A stretch of DNA of 64,000 nucleotides. Source: JABJAG01 sp038137215 (GTDB taxonomy: Bacteria > Pseudomonadota > Alphaproteobacteria > UBA6615). This document shows, one piece after another, positions 55,607 through 64,000 of this stretch; position 1 is the stretch's first letter, and the number at the start of each line of letters is the position of its first letter. The position numbers were made by a program, and so were the translations under genes. Location of the stretch: NCBI GenBank assembly GCA_038137215.1, contig JAYQBG010000007.1, forward strand, positions 51,080-115,079. Reading direction: 5' to 3'. A model generated the notes under the pieces. It searched no databases and was not told the DNA's origin. It was given only the letters and a program-made list of their open reading frames with translations.

Positions 55607-56781
55607 CGGTCCACCTCTCCAAACACGATATCCATACTGCCGATTACCGCCGGCACGTCTGCCAGCATATGCCCCTTGCTCAAAGGCGCGAGCGCCTGCA
55701 TGAAGGCAAACCCCGGGGCCCTGATCTTGCACTTGTAAGGCCGGTTGGTTCCGTCGGAGACCACATAGACCCCAAACTCACCCTTCGGCGCTTCGACGGC
55801 GGTGTAGGTCTCGCCGGCGGGTACGTGATAGCCCTCGGTATAAAGCTTGAAGTGATGGATGAGCGCTTCCATCGACTGCTTCATCTCACCCCGGCGCGGC
55901 GGCGTCAGCTTGTGATTCTGGGTGATGACCGGCCCGTCGGGCATCTCGTCGAGGCACTGCTTGATGATCCGCAGGCTCTGACGCATTTCCTCGACCCGAA
56001 CGAGGTAGCGCGCGTAGCAGTCGCCGGTCTTGCCGACAGGCACATCGAACTCCATCCGGTCGTACACGTCATAGGGCTGCGACTTGCGCAGATCCCAAGG
56101 CACGCCGGAGGCGCGGAGCATCGGGCCCGTCATGCCCCAATCCATCGCCTCCTCGGCCGTAAACACGCCGATATCGACCGTCCGCTGCTTGAAAATCCGG
56201 TTCTCGGTCAGCAGCGTTTCCATATCGTCGAGAAACTTCGGATAGGTCTCGCAGAAATCGGCGATGTCATCGAGCAGGCCCGGCGGCAAATCCTGGTGCA
56301 CGCCACCTGGGCGGAAATAGGCCGCATGCAGGCGTGCGCCCGAAACGCGCTCGTAGAACTCCATCATGCGCTCGCGCTCTTCGAAGCCCCAGAGCAGCGG
56401 CGTCATCGCGCCCACATCAAGCGCATAGGTCGTCAGGTTCATGATGTGGTTGAGGATGCGGGTGATCTCGGAGAGCATCACGCGAATGTACTGGCCACGC
56501 TCGGGCACCTCGATGCCCAGCAGCTTTTCAACCGCCAGCGCGAAGGCGTGCTCCTGGCACATCGGAGAGACGTAATCGAGGCGATCGAAATACGGCACGG
56601 ACTGCAGATAGGTCTTGTATTCGATCAGCTTCTCGGTTCCGCGGTGCAGCAGGCCGATATGCGGGTCGGCGCGCTCCACGACCTCGCCGTCCATCTCCAG
56701 GACAAGACGCAGGACGCCATGCGCGGCGGGATGCTGCGGACCGAAATTCAGGGTCAGATTCTTGATCGCAACTTCGGACAT
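55603..56781 (-). CDS. nuoD: NADH-quinone oxidoreductase subunit D
   Basis: The 392-residue 49-kDa homolog lines the quinone cavity with His in FGPQHPAAHGVLRL and Tyr in YVSPMCQEHAF region; it ends with DIVFGEVDR. Its start overlaps the nuoC stop (TGATG) and its stop overlaps nuoE. Confidence 0.97.
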   Translation of the reverse strand: MSEVAIKNLTLNFGPQHPAAHGVLRLVLEMDGEVVERADPHIGLLHRGTEKLIEYKTYLQSVPYFDRLDYVSPMCQEHAFALAVEKLLGIEVPERGQYIRVMLSEITRILNHIMNLTTYALDVGAMTPLLWGFEERERMMEFYERVSGARLHAAYFRPGGVHQDLPPGLLDDIADFCETYPKFLDDMETLLTENRIFKQRTVDIGVFTAEEAMDWGMTGPMLRASGVPWDLRKSQPYDVYDRMEFDVPVGKTGDCYARYLVRVEEMRQSLRIIKQCLDEMPDGPVITQNHKLTPPRRGEMKQSMEALIHHFKLYTEGYHVPAGETYTAVEAPKGEFGVYVVSDGTNRPYKCKIRAPGFAFMQALAPLSKGHMLADVPAVIGSMDIVFGEVDR

Positions 56782-57410
56782 CAGGCGCCCTCGGCCTCCT
56801 CTTCAGGTTCGGCCTCGGCCTTTTCATCGCCCGGCAGGACATCACCCATCCCCTCCCAGGGGCTGAGGAAATCGAAACTACGGAAATCCTGGGTCAGGCT
56901 CACCGGATCGTAAACGACCCGCTTCTGGGTCTCGTCGTAACGCACCTCGACCCGGCCGGTGAGCGGGAAGTCCTTGCGCAGCGGATGACCTTCAAACCCG
57001 TAATCGGTCAGGATGCGGCGCAGATCGGGATGATCGGAGAAATAGATGCCGTACATGTCCCAGGTTTCGCGCTCATACCAGTTGGCAGCGCTGAAAACCT
57101 CCGAGGCGGTCGGCACGGCGACATCCTCGCTGACCGTCAATTTCACCTTGATGCGCTGGTTCTGACTGAGAGAGAGCAGGATATAAACAAGTTCGAACCG
57201 GTCCTCACGCTCGGGATAATCAACCGCGGTCAAATCAACGAAGACCTTGAACTGGCAATTGCTGTCGTCCCGCAAAAAGGTCAGCAACTTCGTCAGGGTC
57301 GCAAGCCGCCCCTGCACCACAAGCTCTCCATAAGACACCCGCGTGTCCACCACATCCTGCGGCAGTGCCGCAGCGATGTAGCTGCCAAGTTCGTTGAGCG
57401 CTTCGTCCAT
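56781..57410 (-). CDS. nuoC: NADH-quinone oxidoreductase subunit C
   Basis: The 209-residue 30-kDa homolog has the signature ERETWDMYGIYFSDHPDLRRIL, and GHPLRKDFPLTG. It is separate, not fused to NuoD. The ATG at 57410 begins the conserved MDEALNELG; upstream in-frame sequence overlaps the end of nuoB out of frame. A Glu/Ala-rich tail ends the protein. Confidence 0.95.
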   Translation of the reverse strand: MDEALNELGSYIAAALPQDVVDTRVSYGELVVQGRLATLTKLLTFLRDDSNCQFKVFVDLTAVDYPEREDRFELVYILLSLSQNQRIKVKLTVSEDVAVPTASEVFSAANWYERETWDMYGIYFSDHPDLRRILTDYGFEGHPLRKDFPLTGRVEVRYDETQKRVVYDPVSLTQDFRSFDFLSPWEGMGDVLPGDEKAEAEPEEEAEGA

Positions 57411-57441
57411 GCCCGTTCCGTATGCTTTGTTCAGGGCCGCG

Positions 57442-57990
57442 CTACCGCGCGATCGTTCCCGTGCGCCGGATTTTGCGCTGCAGCTGCATGATTCCATACA
57501 GCAGCGCTTCCGCTGTGGGCGGACAGCCCGGCACGTAAATATCGACCGGCACGATACGGTCGCAGCCCCGCACCACCGAGTAGGAGTAGTGATAGTACCC
57601 GCCGCCATTGGCGCACGAGCCCATGGAAATCACCCAGCGCGGTTCAGGCATCTGGTCGTAAACCTTGCGGAGCGCGGGCGCCATCTTGTTGGTGAGCGTC
57701 CCGGCCACGATCATCACGTCCGACTGACGCGGACTGGGGCGGAACAAAAACCCGAACCGGTCCATGTCATAGCGCGATGCGGCGGTGTGCATCATCTCCA
57801 CCGCACAACAGGCCAGACCGAAGGTCATCGGCCAGAGCGAACCGGTCCGCGCCCAGTTCACCAGCTTGTCCATATTGGCGATCACGAAGCCCTTGTCGGT
57901 CAGCTCATCGGTGACCGCCTGGATGGCTGCATCCTGATCGGGGCCGGGATTAAAAACCGCGTCTGCGGGGTCACGAACGGTTATTCCCAT
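57442..57990 (-). CDS. nuoB: NADH-quinone oxidoreductase subunit B
   Basis: The 182-residue subunit carries terminal cluster N2 with the adjacent Cys pair in LACCAVEMM and single Cys in MGSCANGGGYYHYSY and VPGCPPTAEALLYG. It starts inside nuoA's last codons (10-base overlap). Confidence 0.97.
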   Translation of the reverse strand: MGITVRDPADAVFNPGPDQDAAIQAVTDELTDKGFVIANMDKLVNWARTGSLWPMTFGLACCAVEMMHTAASRYDMDRFGFLFRPSPRQSDVMIVAGTLTNKMAPALRKVYDQMPEPRWVISMGSCANGGGYYHYSYSVVRGCDRIVPVDIYVPGCPPTAEALLYGIMQLQRKIRRTGTIAR

Positions 57991-58346
57991 TCCAACGCTC
58001 CTTTACGCCATTCGTAGATGAAACCGACCGTCAGGATGCCCAGGAAAACCATCATCGACCAGAAACCGAAAAGCCCGATCTCTGACAGGCTGATGGCCCA
58101 GGGAAACAGGAAGGCGACTTCAAGATCGAAAATAATGAACAGGATCGCCACGAGATAGAAGCGCACATCAAACTTCATGCGCGCGTCGTCGAAGGCGTCG
58201 AATCCGCACTCATAGGCCGAGTTTTTCTCAGGATCCGGTTTCCGCGCGCCGATGATCACCGACGCTAGAACCATGGCAATCGACAAACCGGCAGCAAGCC
58301 CGAGAAAGATCAGGATAGGTAGGTATTCGAGGAGAAGTTCTTCCAT
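57981..58346 (-). CDS. nuoA: NADH-quinone oxidoreductase subunit A
   Basis: The 121-residue three-helix subunit has the conserved YECGFDAFDDARMKFDVRFYLVAILFIIFDLEVAFLFPW core with the Cys loop near the quinone cavity. ATG at 58346 starts the first helix; the frame is open further upstream but that part is not hydrophobic or conserved. It is the first gene of the 14-gene operon; the 263 bases upstream to the tRNA hold no other gene that I can see. Confidence 0.94.
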   Translation of the reverse strand: MEELLLEYLPILIFLGLAAGLSIAMVLASVIIGARKPDPEKNSAYECGFDAFDDARMKFDVRFYLVAILFIIFDLEVAFLFPWAISLSEIGLFGFWSMMVFLGILTVGFIYEWRKGALEWE

Positions 58347-58557
58347 CGATGACGACCTGTAATTCAACCGCATTTTCATACGGTTACCGGGCTTCGAGAA
58401 CCGTTCCGACATACTGCCGAAATCCACCCGCTCGATGACGGCAGGCTTACACCAGTGCACGCGGCCTTGGCAAGGCGCTGACGGTTCTGCGGAACACATT
58501 GTCGCGCCCCTGATTTCTCGCCCCCGCCCCGGAGATGCGGAGGCATATCGCGGGCGC

Positions 58558-58581
58558 AAAAAAGGCCCCGATTCGGGGCCT
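58558..58581 (-). terminator. Intrinsic terminator of tRNA-Asp
   Basis: On the minus strand a GC stem (GGCCCCGA / TCGGGGCC with a one-base loop, 58580-58564) is followed by six T (58563-58558), 29 bases after the tRNA 3' end. There is no T run on the + strand. Confidence 0.88.
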
Positions 58582-58609
58582 GTATCATGAAAATCGATCT
58601 TGGATTCGG

Positions 58610-58686
<77 letters not shown>

Positions 58687-58699
58687 AAACCGAAGCCGG

Positions 58700-58728
58700 G
58701 ATGTACTGCCGTGCCCCGGCCATGTCAA
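58700..58728 (-). promoter_or_regulatory. Sigma-70 promoter of tRNA-Asp
   Basis: On the minus strand an exact TTGACA (58728-58723) and TACATC (58705-58700) are 17 bases apart, ending 14 bases before the tRNA start. A GC-rich stretch (CCGGC) lies between -10 and start as a stringent-type discriminator. Confidence 0.85.
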
Positions 58729-58753
58729 GCAACCGAACGCGATTATCGACGCT

Positions 58754-59698
58754 TCATTGTTTGAAAGCGTCACGAAGTCGCTCCGCGGCGAACATCTGCG
58801 CTGCCCCGCCATCGTCAATGACCGGCGCGAAGGAAAAGAACCCGTGGATCATTCCGGGGTAATTTCGATGTTCCACAGCCACGCCCGCGTCTTTGAGTGC
58901 CTTCGCGTAAGCCACACCCTCATCGTGAAGAACATCGCATTCGGCGGTGATCACCAGCGCCGGGGGCAGGTCTCCATGGTCGGGTGCCCGCAGCGGCGCG
59001 GCGCGCCAGTCGCTACGATCTTCCTGCCGGGCCAGATAGTGTCCTGCGAACCAGCGCATCCCCGCCGCAGTCAGAATCCCCGCCCCTTCGGCAAATGTCT
59101 CGTAAGACTGGGTATCGAACGCATAGTCGGCGACCGGATAGACCAGCAGCTGAAAACACAGACCCGGTCCACCTGATTTGCGGGCCATCAAGGCCACGAC
59201 AGCGGCAAGGTTGCCGCCGGCGCTGTCCCCGCCAACAGCGATGCGCGCGGGATCGATCCCCATGGAGTCCGCGTTCTCCGCCACCCACCGGGTTGCAGCG
59301 AAACAATCTTCGGGCGCCGCGGGGAACCGGTCTTCGGGTCCCATACGGTAGTCCACTGAAACCACGGTACAGTCCGCGCCGACACACAGGTTTCGGGCCA
59401 CGAGGTCATGGGATTCAATGCTGCCCACCACGTGTCCGCCTCCATGGAAGAACATCAGGGTAGGCTGCGGCCCGAGCCCGCCATGGGGCGAGCGGTAAAT
59501 CCGCACGGGAATACTGCCTGCAGGCCCCGGCACCACGCGATCCTCGATGGCACCGACTTCCGTGCGCTCCTGATCGCGCACCTTCGACATCTCCTCCATC
59601 TGTTCCCGCGCTTCCTGCGGCGTCAGTTCGTGCGTCGGGCGCACCCCCGCTTCTTTCACGCGGTTGATCAGATCGATGACTTGGGGGTGCAGGTTCAT
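58754..59698 (-). CDS. Alpha/beta hydrolase of the hormone-sensitive lipase family
   Basis: This 314-residue esterase/lipase has the oxyanion motif FFHGGGHV (His85-Gly88), nucleophile Ser159 in GGDSAGG, Asp in TAECDVLHDEG and His in GMIHGFF. The ATG at 59698 starts the conserved helical cap (MNLHPQVIDL); upstream in-frame sequence is not conserved. Substrate unknown. It diverges from the aldolase gene; both may act on related carboxyl esters but that is a guess. Confidence 0.92.
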   Translation of the reverse strand: MNLHPQVIDLINRVKEAGVRPTHELTPQEAREQMEEMSKVRDQERTEVGAIEDRVVPGPAGSIPVRIYRSPHGGLGPQPTLMFFHGGGHVVGSIESHDLVARNLCVGADCTVVSVDYRMGPEDRFPAAPEDCFAATRWVAENADSMGIDPARIAVGGDSAGGNLAAVVALMARKSGGPGLCFQLLVYPVADYAFDTQSYETFAEGAGILTAAGMRWFAGHYLARQEDRSDWRAAPLRAPDHGDLPPALVITAECDVLHDEGVAYAKALKDAGVAVEHRNYPGMIHGFFSFAPVIDDGGAAQMFAAERLRDAFKQ

Positions 59699-59792
59699 GG
59701 AAAGATATCGCTGTGAAAGTTGCCGCGGGATCGAATTTGGGGGACGATAACGCAAGTTTTCCTGAGAGGGGATACCGGGAGGATAGATCGAC

Positions 59793-60518
59793 ATGACCGA
59801 GGCTGCTGCGCAATCCGGGACGACCGTTGAAGCCCTCAAACGGGAGCTGATCGACGGCTATCACATGCTGGGCCATGCCGGATTGGGCCTCGGGCTGCTG
59901 GCGCACCTCACCGCACGTGTTCCCGGCAGCGACAGCTTCTGGACCTACCAGCTCGGCAAAAGCGTCTAGTAGGTCGAGATTGAGGATCTGCGCGAAGTCG
60001 ATTTCGCATTGAACCCGGTGGGAGTGCCAGGAAACGTCAATCCGACTCTGCATATCCATGGTGTGGTCTATGCCGCCCGACCGGACATCAATTGCATCGT
60101 GCATCATCATGGTGACAACGCGGTCGCCCTGGGCGCCATCGGACGCAACCTGTTGACCTTCGACCGGAATGCCGCACGGTTCCACAACGAGATCGATGTA
60201 ATCGAGGATTACGACAACGCCCACCGGATCGCAGAACAGGGCGATGCGATTGTCGCGAAGCTCTTCGGCAAGCGCGCCCTCATCCTGCAGTATCACGGCG
60301 TGATCGTCGGCGGCCGCTCGATCCGGGATTCGGTAATTTCGACCATCGAGCTTGAACGCTCCATGGGGGTTCAACTCAAGGCCATGGCAGCGGGAAACCT
60401 GCACACCATGCGGGAAGAGGAGATCGAGGACGCCAAGAGCTTTGTGACCTCAGACCTGTTCATTGACGGCACCCGGGACTGGCGCCTGCGAGCCATGGCG
60501 CGCAACGGAGTGCACTAA
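59793..60518 (+). pseudogene. Class II aldolase/adducin-family protein with two adjacent in-frame amber codons
   Basis: The frame from ATG 59793 (behind a GGGAGG site) runs 241 codons to 60518 and is recognisable throughout: an N-terminal LIDGYHMLGHAGLG, and the zinc site HIHGVVYAARPDIN and VHHHGD, YHGVIVGG. Codons 59 and 60 are TAG TAG (59967-59972), where Glu-Glu (GAG GAG) would be one base each away, between GKSV and VEIEDLREVDF. No other lesion is visible. Reinitiation at 60009 would remove the N-terminal third. Relatives include fuculose-phosphate aldolase and adducin-like decarboxylases; the substrate is unknown. Confidence 0.82.
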
Positions 60519-60554
60519 CCACCCAGAAAACCAACAATTTCGGGGAGGAAGTTC

Positions 60555-61789
60555 ATGGGCAAGCCAAAAGTGATCGTTCAGTTATATCCGGTGTTTCCGG
60601 CCAAAGACGAACAAGATCGGCGCGCCAAGCGACCGATCGGCCGGGATTCCGACCTGTATTACAAAAAGGCCATGAGTGGTCGGAGTTCATCAAGGCAGCC
60701 GATGAGATGGGGGTATGGGGAATGTCCAGCATTGAGCATCACCTGCACTCGGAAGGTTACGAGGTCGGGCCCAACCCCGGCATCCTGAACGCCCATTGGG
60801 CGAGCCAGGTCAAGAACCTGCATCTTGGTACGTTCGGATATGTCATGGCGACCCAGGACCCGATCCGCGTGGCTGAGGAAACCGCGATCATCGATCACCT
60901 GACCCATGGCAAGTATTTCGTCGGGTTTGCCAGGGGTTACCAATCCCGCTGGGCCAATATTCTCGGACAGGCGGCCGGCGCTGTCGCAACCGTCTCGGAT
61001 GGCGGTGCGAACGATCTCAAGAATCGCGAGATATTCGAAGAACGGGTCGAGATGGTCCTCGATTGCTGGACCAAGGATTCCGTCGAACTCAATGGTCAGT
61101 TCTATCAGGCACCCTTTCCGCACGACACGGGGATCGAGGGTTATGAAGGCTTTGAAATAGCCCGCGAGGCCGGCGCTGAGGGCGAAGTGGACAAAAACGG
61201 CACCTTGCGACGGATCAGTGTGGTGCCGAAACCCCTGCAGCAGCCGCACCCGACCTATTTCGTTGCTGTGGCCCGGTCACGCGCCACCATCGAGTTCGCG
61301 GCTAAGCACGGCTTCCCCCCAACCTACTTCAATCCCACCGACGGGGTGGTCGATCTGGCGCAGGTCTATGTCGAAGAAAGCGCCAAACATGGCCGCCCGG
61401 TCCAGTTCGGACAGAACCAGAATATCGTGCGGCACACACGAATTGCGAAATCCGCCGACGATTTTGTCCGCAAGCTGCGTGATTACGATCTGGATATCTT
61501 CAAGAACTTCTACAGCGTGTTCGGGAACCACAATATGGACCCGGTCAACCATGACGCCGAAGCCGCATTCCGGGCGATGAAGGAGCACAAATTCGTACTC
61601 GGCGGGACGGTAGATGATGCGATTGCCAACTGGCAGGACATCTATTCACGCATCCCGTGCGAATACATCACGCTGATCTGGCACTGGGCACAACAGCCCA
61701 AGGACGAACTCCTCGAAGAGATGCAACTCTTCACGGAGAAAGTCATTCTCGAGTTGGAGACACCCGACTTCGAGATCGCAGCCGAATAG
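60555..61789 (+). pseudogene. LLM-class flavin-dependent monooxygenase with single-base frameshift
   Basis: From ATG 60555, behind a GGGAGGA ribosome-binding site, the first 36 codons (KVIVQLYPVFPAKDEQD) match the N-terminus of bacterial luciferase-like monooxygenases. A run of five A at 60663-60667 puts the rest in another frame; six A would restore YKKGHEWSEFIKAADEMG and a 411-residue protein. The downstream part is intact and has EHHLHSEGYEVGPNPG and a typical F420/FMN barrel. An internal start at 60707 would lack the first beta strand. Probably co-transcribed with the aldolase. The lesion may be a sequencing artefact. Confidence 0.82.
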
Positions 61790-61796
61790 TCCCGGC

Positions 61797-62996
61797 CTAG
61801 GCGGCGCGGGCCTGCTTCGCCACGCGGACCTTTGCCTTGATATCGTCGCGGCAGAAGGCGTGCAGGAAGCATGTACGCTCACCCACGCCCAGGATCTGCT
61901 GCGCGGTATCGTCATCGGTGCCCGTATCCAGATAGACATGGGTTTCAACCGGCATGGCCTCGCCAGCCTTCCCGGTCTTGCCCGAAGCCCCACCCAGTGA
62001 GAAATGGGTGTCCTGAATGATCCGGTACCCCTCCAGCGGCAGCTTGGCCATATGCGAGAAACGCCCCAGCTGCGTCATGAAGCACAGGCCGATACCTGCC
62101 GAGATCAGGGAGGCGGCATCCGGCGCACGCCCATCTTCGGAGGACAGGAAGCGCCAGGTCGGTGCTACCGGGCTGTACTGCTCCTTGAAGATTTCCTTCA
62201 CACCATCGGGGCGCAGCTTACAACGTGTGTGCATATGCAGAAGTTGCTGGCCCTCGGGCAGCTTGGGCGCATCCGGCAGTTCCAGATCTGCATGGGCTTC
62301 ACGCGCGCTGTCCTCATCGACCAGCATCGTGATCAGGTCATCGACGGCCGGCGTATCGGCCAACCGTTCCAGCTTGGGGAAATTGCCGCCGGTGTCGGCA
62401 AAGGGCTCGGCATTGAGCGGTGTCACCTGAGTTGGTGTGACCGTCTTGCCATTGTGCACGAGCGTGAACAGGCTCGGATGGGAACCGCGGGCCAGACCGT
62501 TCAGCGGTGAAGCGGCCACAGCCTCATAAAGCAGCGTGCTGAGCGTCTGATCGTCGCAATCCGCATCGCAGTGCACCTTGAGTTCCGGCCCCATGGCGCC
62601 GCTCATCATGGTCCCTTTCCGGAAATCCCCTTCCCGGTGGTAGTAGTTCTCCAGTTCGAGTTCCAGGTTCTCCATTGAAACACTACGCTGCTCGGCCAGG
62701 GCCGTGATTTCGTTCATGTAGGACGCAATCATCCCGGCACTGAGATAGGTCAAAGGGTTGGGGGCCTTGTTGAACCCGCCCAGATGGGCCCCTTCATCGC
62801 ATGCAAACCGCCAGGCCGTGCCCGTCGCAGCGGAGACCACCAGAGCTTCCTTCTGCATGCCACCGGCCAGCGCCCTCACCCAGGTGCGCAAAGACTGCCC
62901 ATGGGGGTTCGGCGGCACGGGAAATCCTGCCTCCTCGGCATTGGCGGCGATGAAATAGAGCGGCATACCCATCTCGTCGAGAGGCGTCGTGTCCAT
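61797..62996 (-). CDS. Double OsmC-domain protein
   Basis: The 399-residue protein reads as two OsmC-like halves joined by an Ala/Asp linker. The second (about 270-399) has both conserved Cys of OsmC peroxidases, in GLCFMTQLGRF and RTCFLHAFCR. The first (about 40-170) has the same framework (PLTYLSAGMIASYM and SPLNGLARGS) but no Cys at either position, so it may be structural. OsmC-type proteins reduce organic hydroperoxides; whether this fusion does is unknown. It is convergent with the LLM gene, seven bases apart. Confidence 0.8.
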   Translation of the reverse strand: MDTTPLDEMGMPLYFIAANAEEAGFPVPPNPHGQSLRTWVRALAGGMQKEALVVSAATGTAWRFACDEGAHLGGFNKAPNPLTYLSAGMIASYMNEITALAEQRSVSMENLELELENYYHREGDFRKGTMMSGAMGPELKVHCDADCDDQTLSTLLYEAVAASPLNGLARGSHPSLFTLVHNGKTVTPTQVTPLNAEPFADTGGNFPKLERLADTPAVDDLITMLVDEDSAREAHADLELPDAPKLPEGQQLLHMHTRCKLRPDGVKEIFKEQYSPVAPTWRFLSSEDGRAPDAASLISAGIGLCFMTQLGRFSHMAKLPLEGYRIIQDTHFSLGGASGKTGKAGEAMPVETHVYLDTGTDDDTAQQILGVGERTCFLHAFCRDDIKAKVRVAKQARAA

Positions 62997-63034
62997 AGGA
63001 GGAACCCTTTACGTTCAGTGCTGCGGATCATTCA

Positions 63035-63081
63035 TGGTGGGCGGTGACGGGATCGAACCGCCGACCCTCTCGGTGTAAACG
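63035..63081 (-). other. tRNA-Val (TAC) 3' fragment, att site of an integrated island
   Basis: On the minus strand the sequence begins in the anticodon stem at CG, then loop TTTACAC (anticodon TAC), CGAGA stem, variable loop, T-arm (GCGGTTCGATCCCGTC), acceptor strand and CCA (63037-63035). The 5' half is missing and replaced by an A/T tract (63082-63092). This is what a tyrosine recombinase leaves when it recombines in the anticodon loop: a 3' fragment at one end and a rebuilt tRNA at the other. The intact tRNA-Val should lie beyond the right edge. Confidence 0.8.
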
Positions 63082-63139
63082 AAAAATTTTTTTGGACCTT
63101 AGCCCCTCCCCATAACCTACTGCAACACCCCCTTATCCT

Positions 63140-63164
63140 ATTGTTTTTATTAGAACAATTTGTT
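63140..63164. repeat. Overlapping inverted repeats next to the integrase
   Basis: ATTGTT (63140-63145) pairs with AACAAT (63154-63159), and AACAA (63154-63158) also pairs with TTGTT (63160-63164). These AT-rich repeats sit just upstream of the integrase start, in a segment that is clearly more AT-rich than the window. They could be arm-type recombinase or excisionase sites; untested. Confidence 0.4.
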
Positions 63165-63176
63165 GTAAGCACATTC

Positions 63177-63782
63177 ATGTTCCTCTATCGTGTCTCTAAT
63201 AAACCCACCATTTGTGTGCCCCGTGTGTGCCCGAGACCGCCTTTGGAGGGCGACGTGTTAAGAAACCGCTTCGCTTTCAGCCAGTCCCGCTTCGCAAAGT
63301 TCACCGCTCCTGCGGAAGGGCGCAATGTTCTAACCGATACAGAAACAAAGGGCCTGGTGTGCAGGGTCACCTCCGACGGAGTTAAGACCCTCGGTGTCCG
63401 CGGTCGTATAAAAGGCGGAGACACGTTCTGGATAAACTTCAGAGACCCAAGCCTCCGCTCGATAAGCGAATGGCGTGAGAAAGCCCGCGCCATGATGGCG
63501 AAGGCACGAGATGGTATCGACCCTCGTATAAGTGATGAGGAAAACCTCACGTTCGCCGAAGCGCGTGACAGATACCTTGCTGAGCCACCCCCAGTGAGCC
63601 GAGGGGCTAGAATGGGCCAGCCTTGGTCCGCTGCTCACAAGCGAGAAGTCACACGCTACCTGACAAAGTGCGTCGATAGCCTGGAGCCCATCAAGCTCCG
63701 CCTTATCAAAAAGGCACACCTCGCAAGAGCGCTCGACGCTGGCCTGCCCCTGATCATGGGTCCAGTTGCTTTGAGAGAGTAG
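63177..63782 (+). pseudogene. Truncated tyrosine integrase (DUF4102-type)
   Basis: The frame gives a 201-residue protein with an N-terminal arm-binding domain (VLTDTETKGLVCRVTSDGVKTLGVR) and the start of the core-binding SAM-like domain (FAEARDRYLAEP, SAAHKREVTRYL). It ends at 63782 before any of the catalytic R-H-R-Y residues, where about 400 residues are expected; an IS3-like sequence begins close to this point (a candidate end is TGATCA at 63751), so insertion probably cut it. ATG 63177 is the most likely start; upstream TTG is possible. Confidence 0.75.
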
Positions 63783-63843
63783 GGACGCTTTGAGGGTAAT
63801 TCGATCTGACCATTGGCAGCAGATCGTGACCGGTGTTGTTGAT

Positions 63844-64000
63844 CTATAGTCGAGCGAACTGTGCGGTGTTGAAGTGCTGTCGCCAACGTTTGATGAGCAC
63901 CTTTGCCTCCTGTAAATCCCGCCGTGACGCTGTTCGCAAGGTGGCGTGATGTGGTTTCGGCGGCGGCGATGATTTAAGTACAGGGCGCGCAATCCAGCAG
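63844..64000 (-). mobile_element. IS3-like transposase C-terminal remnant
   Basis: On the minus strand the translation contains DLQEAKVLIKRWRQHFNT followed, one frame away, by PHSSLDYRSTTPVT, corresponding to the LKEAxVLIExWRxHYNTxRPHSSLGYRPPAP end of IS3-family OrfB transposases. The first frame ends at TAG 63844. The two frames show a small indel, so the copy is defective. The remainder of the element lies beyond the right edge or is lost. Confidence 0.5.

Noticed and set aside
60009..60518. Independent 169-residue aldolase starting at 60009
   Set aside because: Conserved family sequence continues upstream in the same frame to 59793, with a good ribosome-binding site there; the internal ATG has none.

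Overview
The window is chromosomal DNA from a GC-rich alphaproteobacterium. Three blocks in it (trpGDC-moaC-moeA-lexA-comEC-gltX-gltA; lpxB-lpxI-lpxA-fabZ-lpxD-skp-bamA-rseP-dxr-cdsA-uppS-frr-pyrH-tsf-rpsB; and nuoA-N-birA-coaX-rnj-mce-DUF1467) have the gene order I associate with Rhodospirillales-type genomes. Other supporting signs are LpxI in place of LpxH, an N-terminally minimal BirA, and a LexA operator of the alphaproteobacterial direct-repeat type (GTTC-N7-GTTC). I cannot name the genus.

Layout. 1-765: 5' part of a YibQ-type divergent polysaccharide deacetylase, running off the left edge. 1030-7021 (+): trpG, trpD, trpC, moaC, two paralogous small membrane proteins, moeA, then lexA with two LexA boxes. 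7069-9115 (-): a decayed comEC. 9270-12321 (+): gltX, gltA and a small membrane ORF. 12324-27707 (-): a long, mostly abutting or overlapping cluster for translation (rpsB, tsf, frr), UMP kinase, undecaprenyl and isoprenoid synthesis, phospholipid synthesis, outer-membrane assembly (rseP, bamA, skp) and lipid A synthesis, ending in a glyoxalase and a cupin. 27890-35083 (-): two tandem mini-cupins, dnaE, broken lolD, broken lolC, proS. 35160-40347: an accessory stretch (frameshifted adenylate cyclase, a secreted hypothetical, AzgA-type purine permease, tag, chrA). 40344-58346 (-): DUF1467, mce, rnj, coaX, birA and all 14 nuo genes, transcribed from nuoA. 58610-58686: tRNA-Asp with a clear promoter and terminator. 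58754-62996: an alpha/beta hydrolase, a class II aldolase with two adjacent in-frame amber codons, a frameshifted LLM-type flavin monooxygenase and a double-OsmC protein. 63035-64000: a tRNA-Val 3' fragment (attachment site), an AT-rich segment, a truncated tyrosine integrase and an IS3-like transposase remnant, that is, the edge of a mobile island.

How the parts work together. The window carries most of lipid A and outer-membrane biogenesis, the full NADH:quinone oxidoreductase, late tryptophan synthesis and two molybdenum cofactor steps. The two outer-membrane lipoprotein export genes next to dnaE (lolC, lolD) both carry internal out-of-frame deletions. Altogether six genes are broken (comEC, lolD, lolC, the cyclase, the aldolase, the LLM enzyme), while their long essential neighbours are intact. 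No intergenic stretch exceeds 300 bases. I found no CRISPR array and no rRNA.
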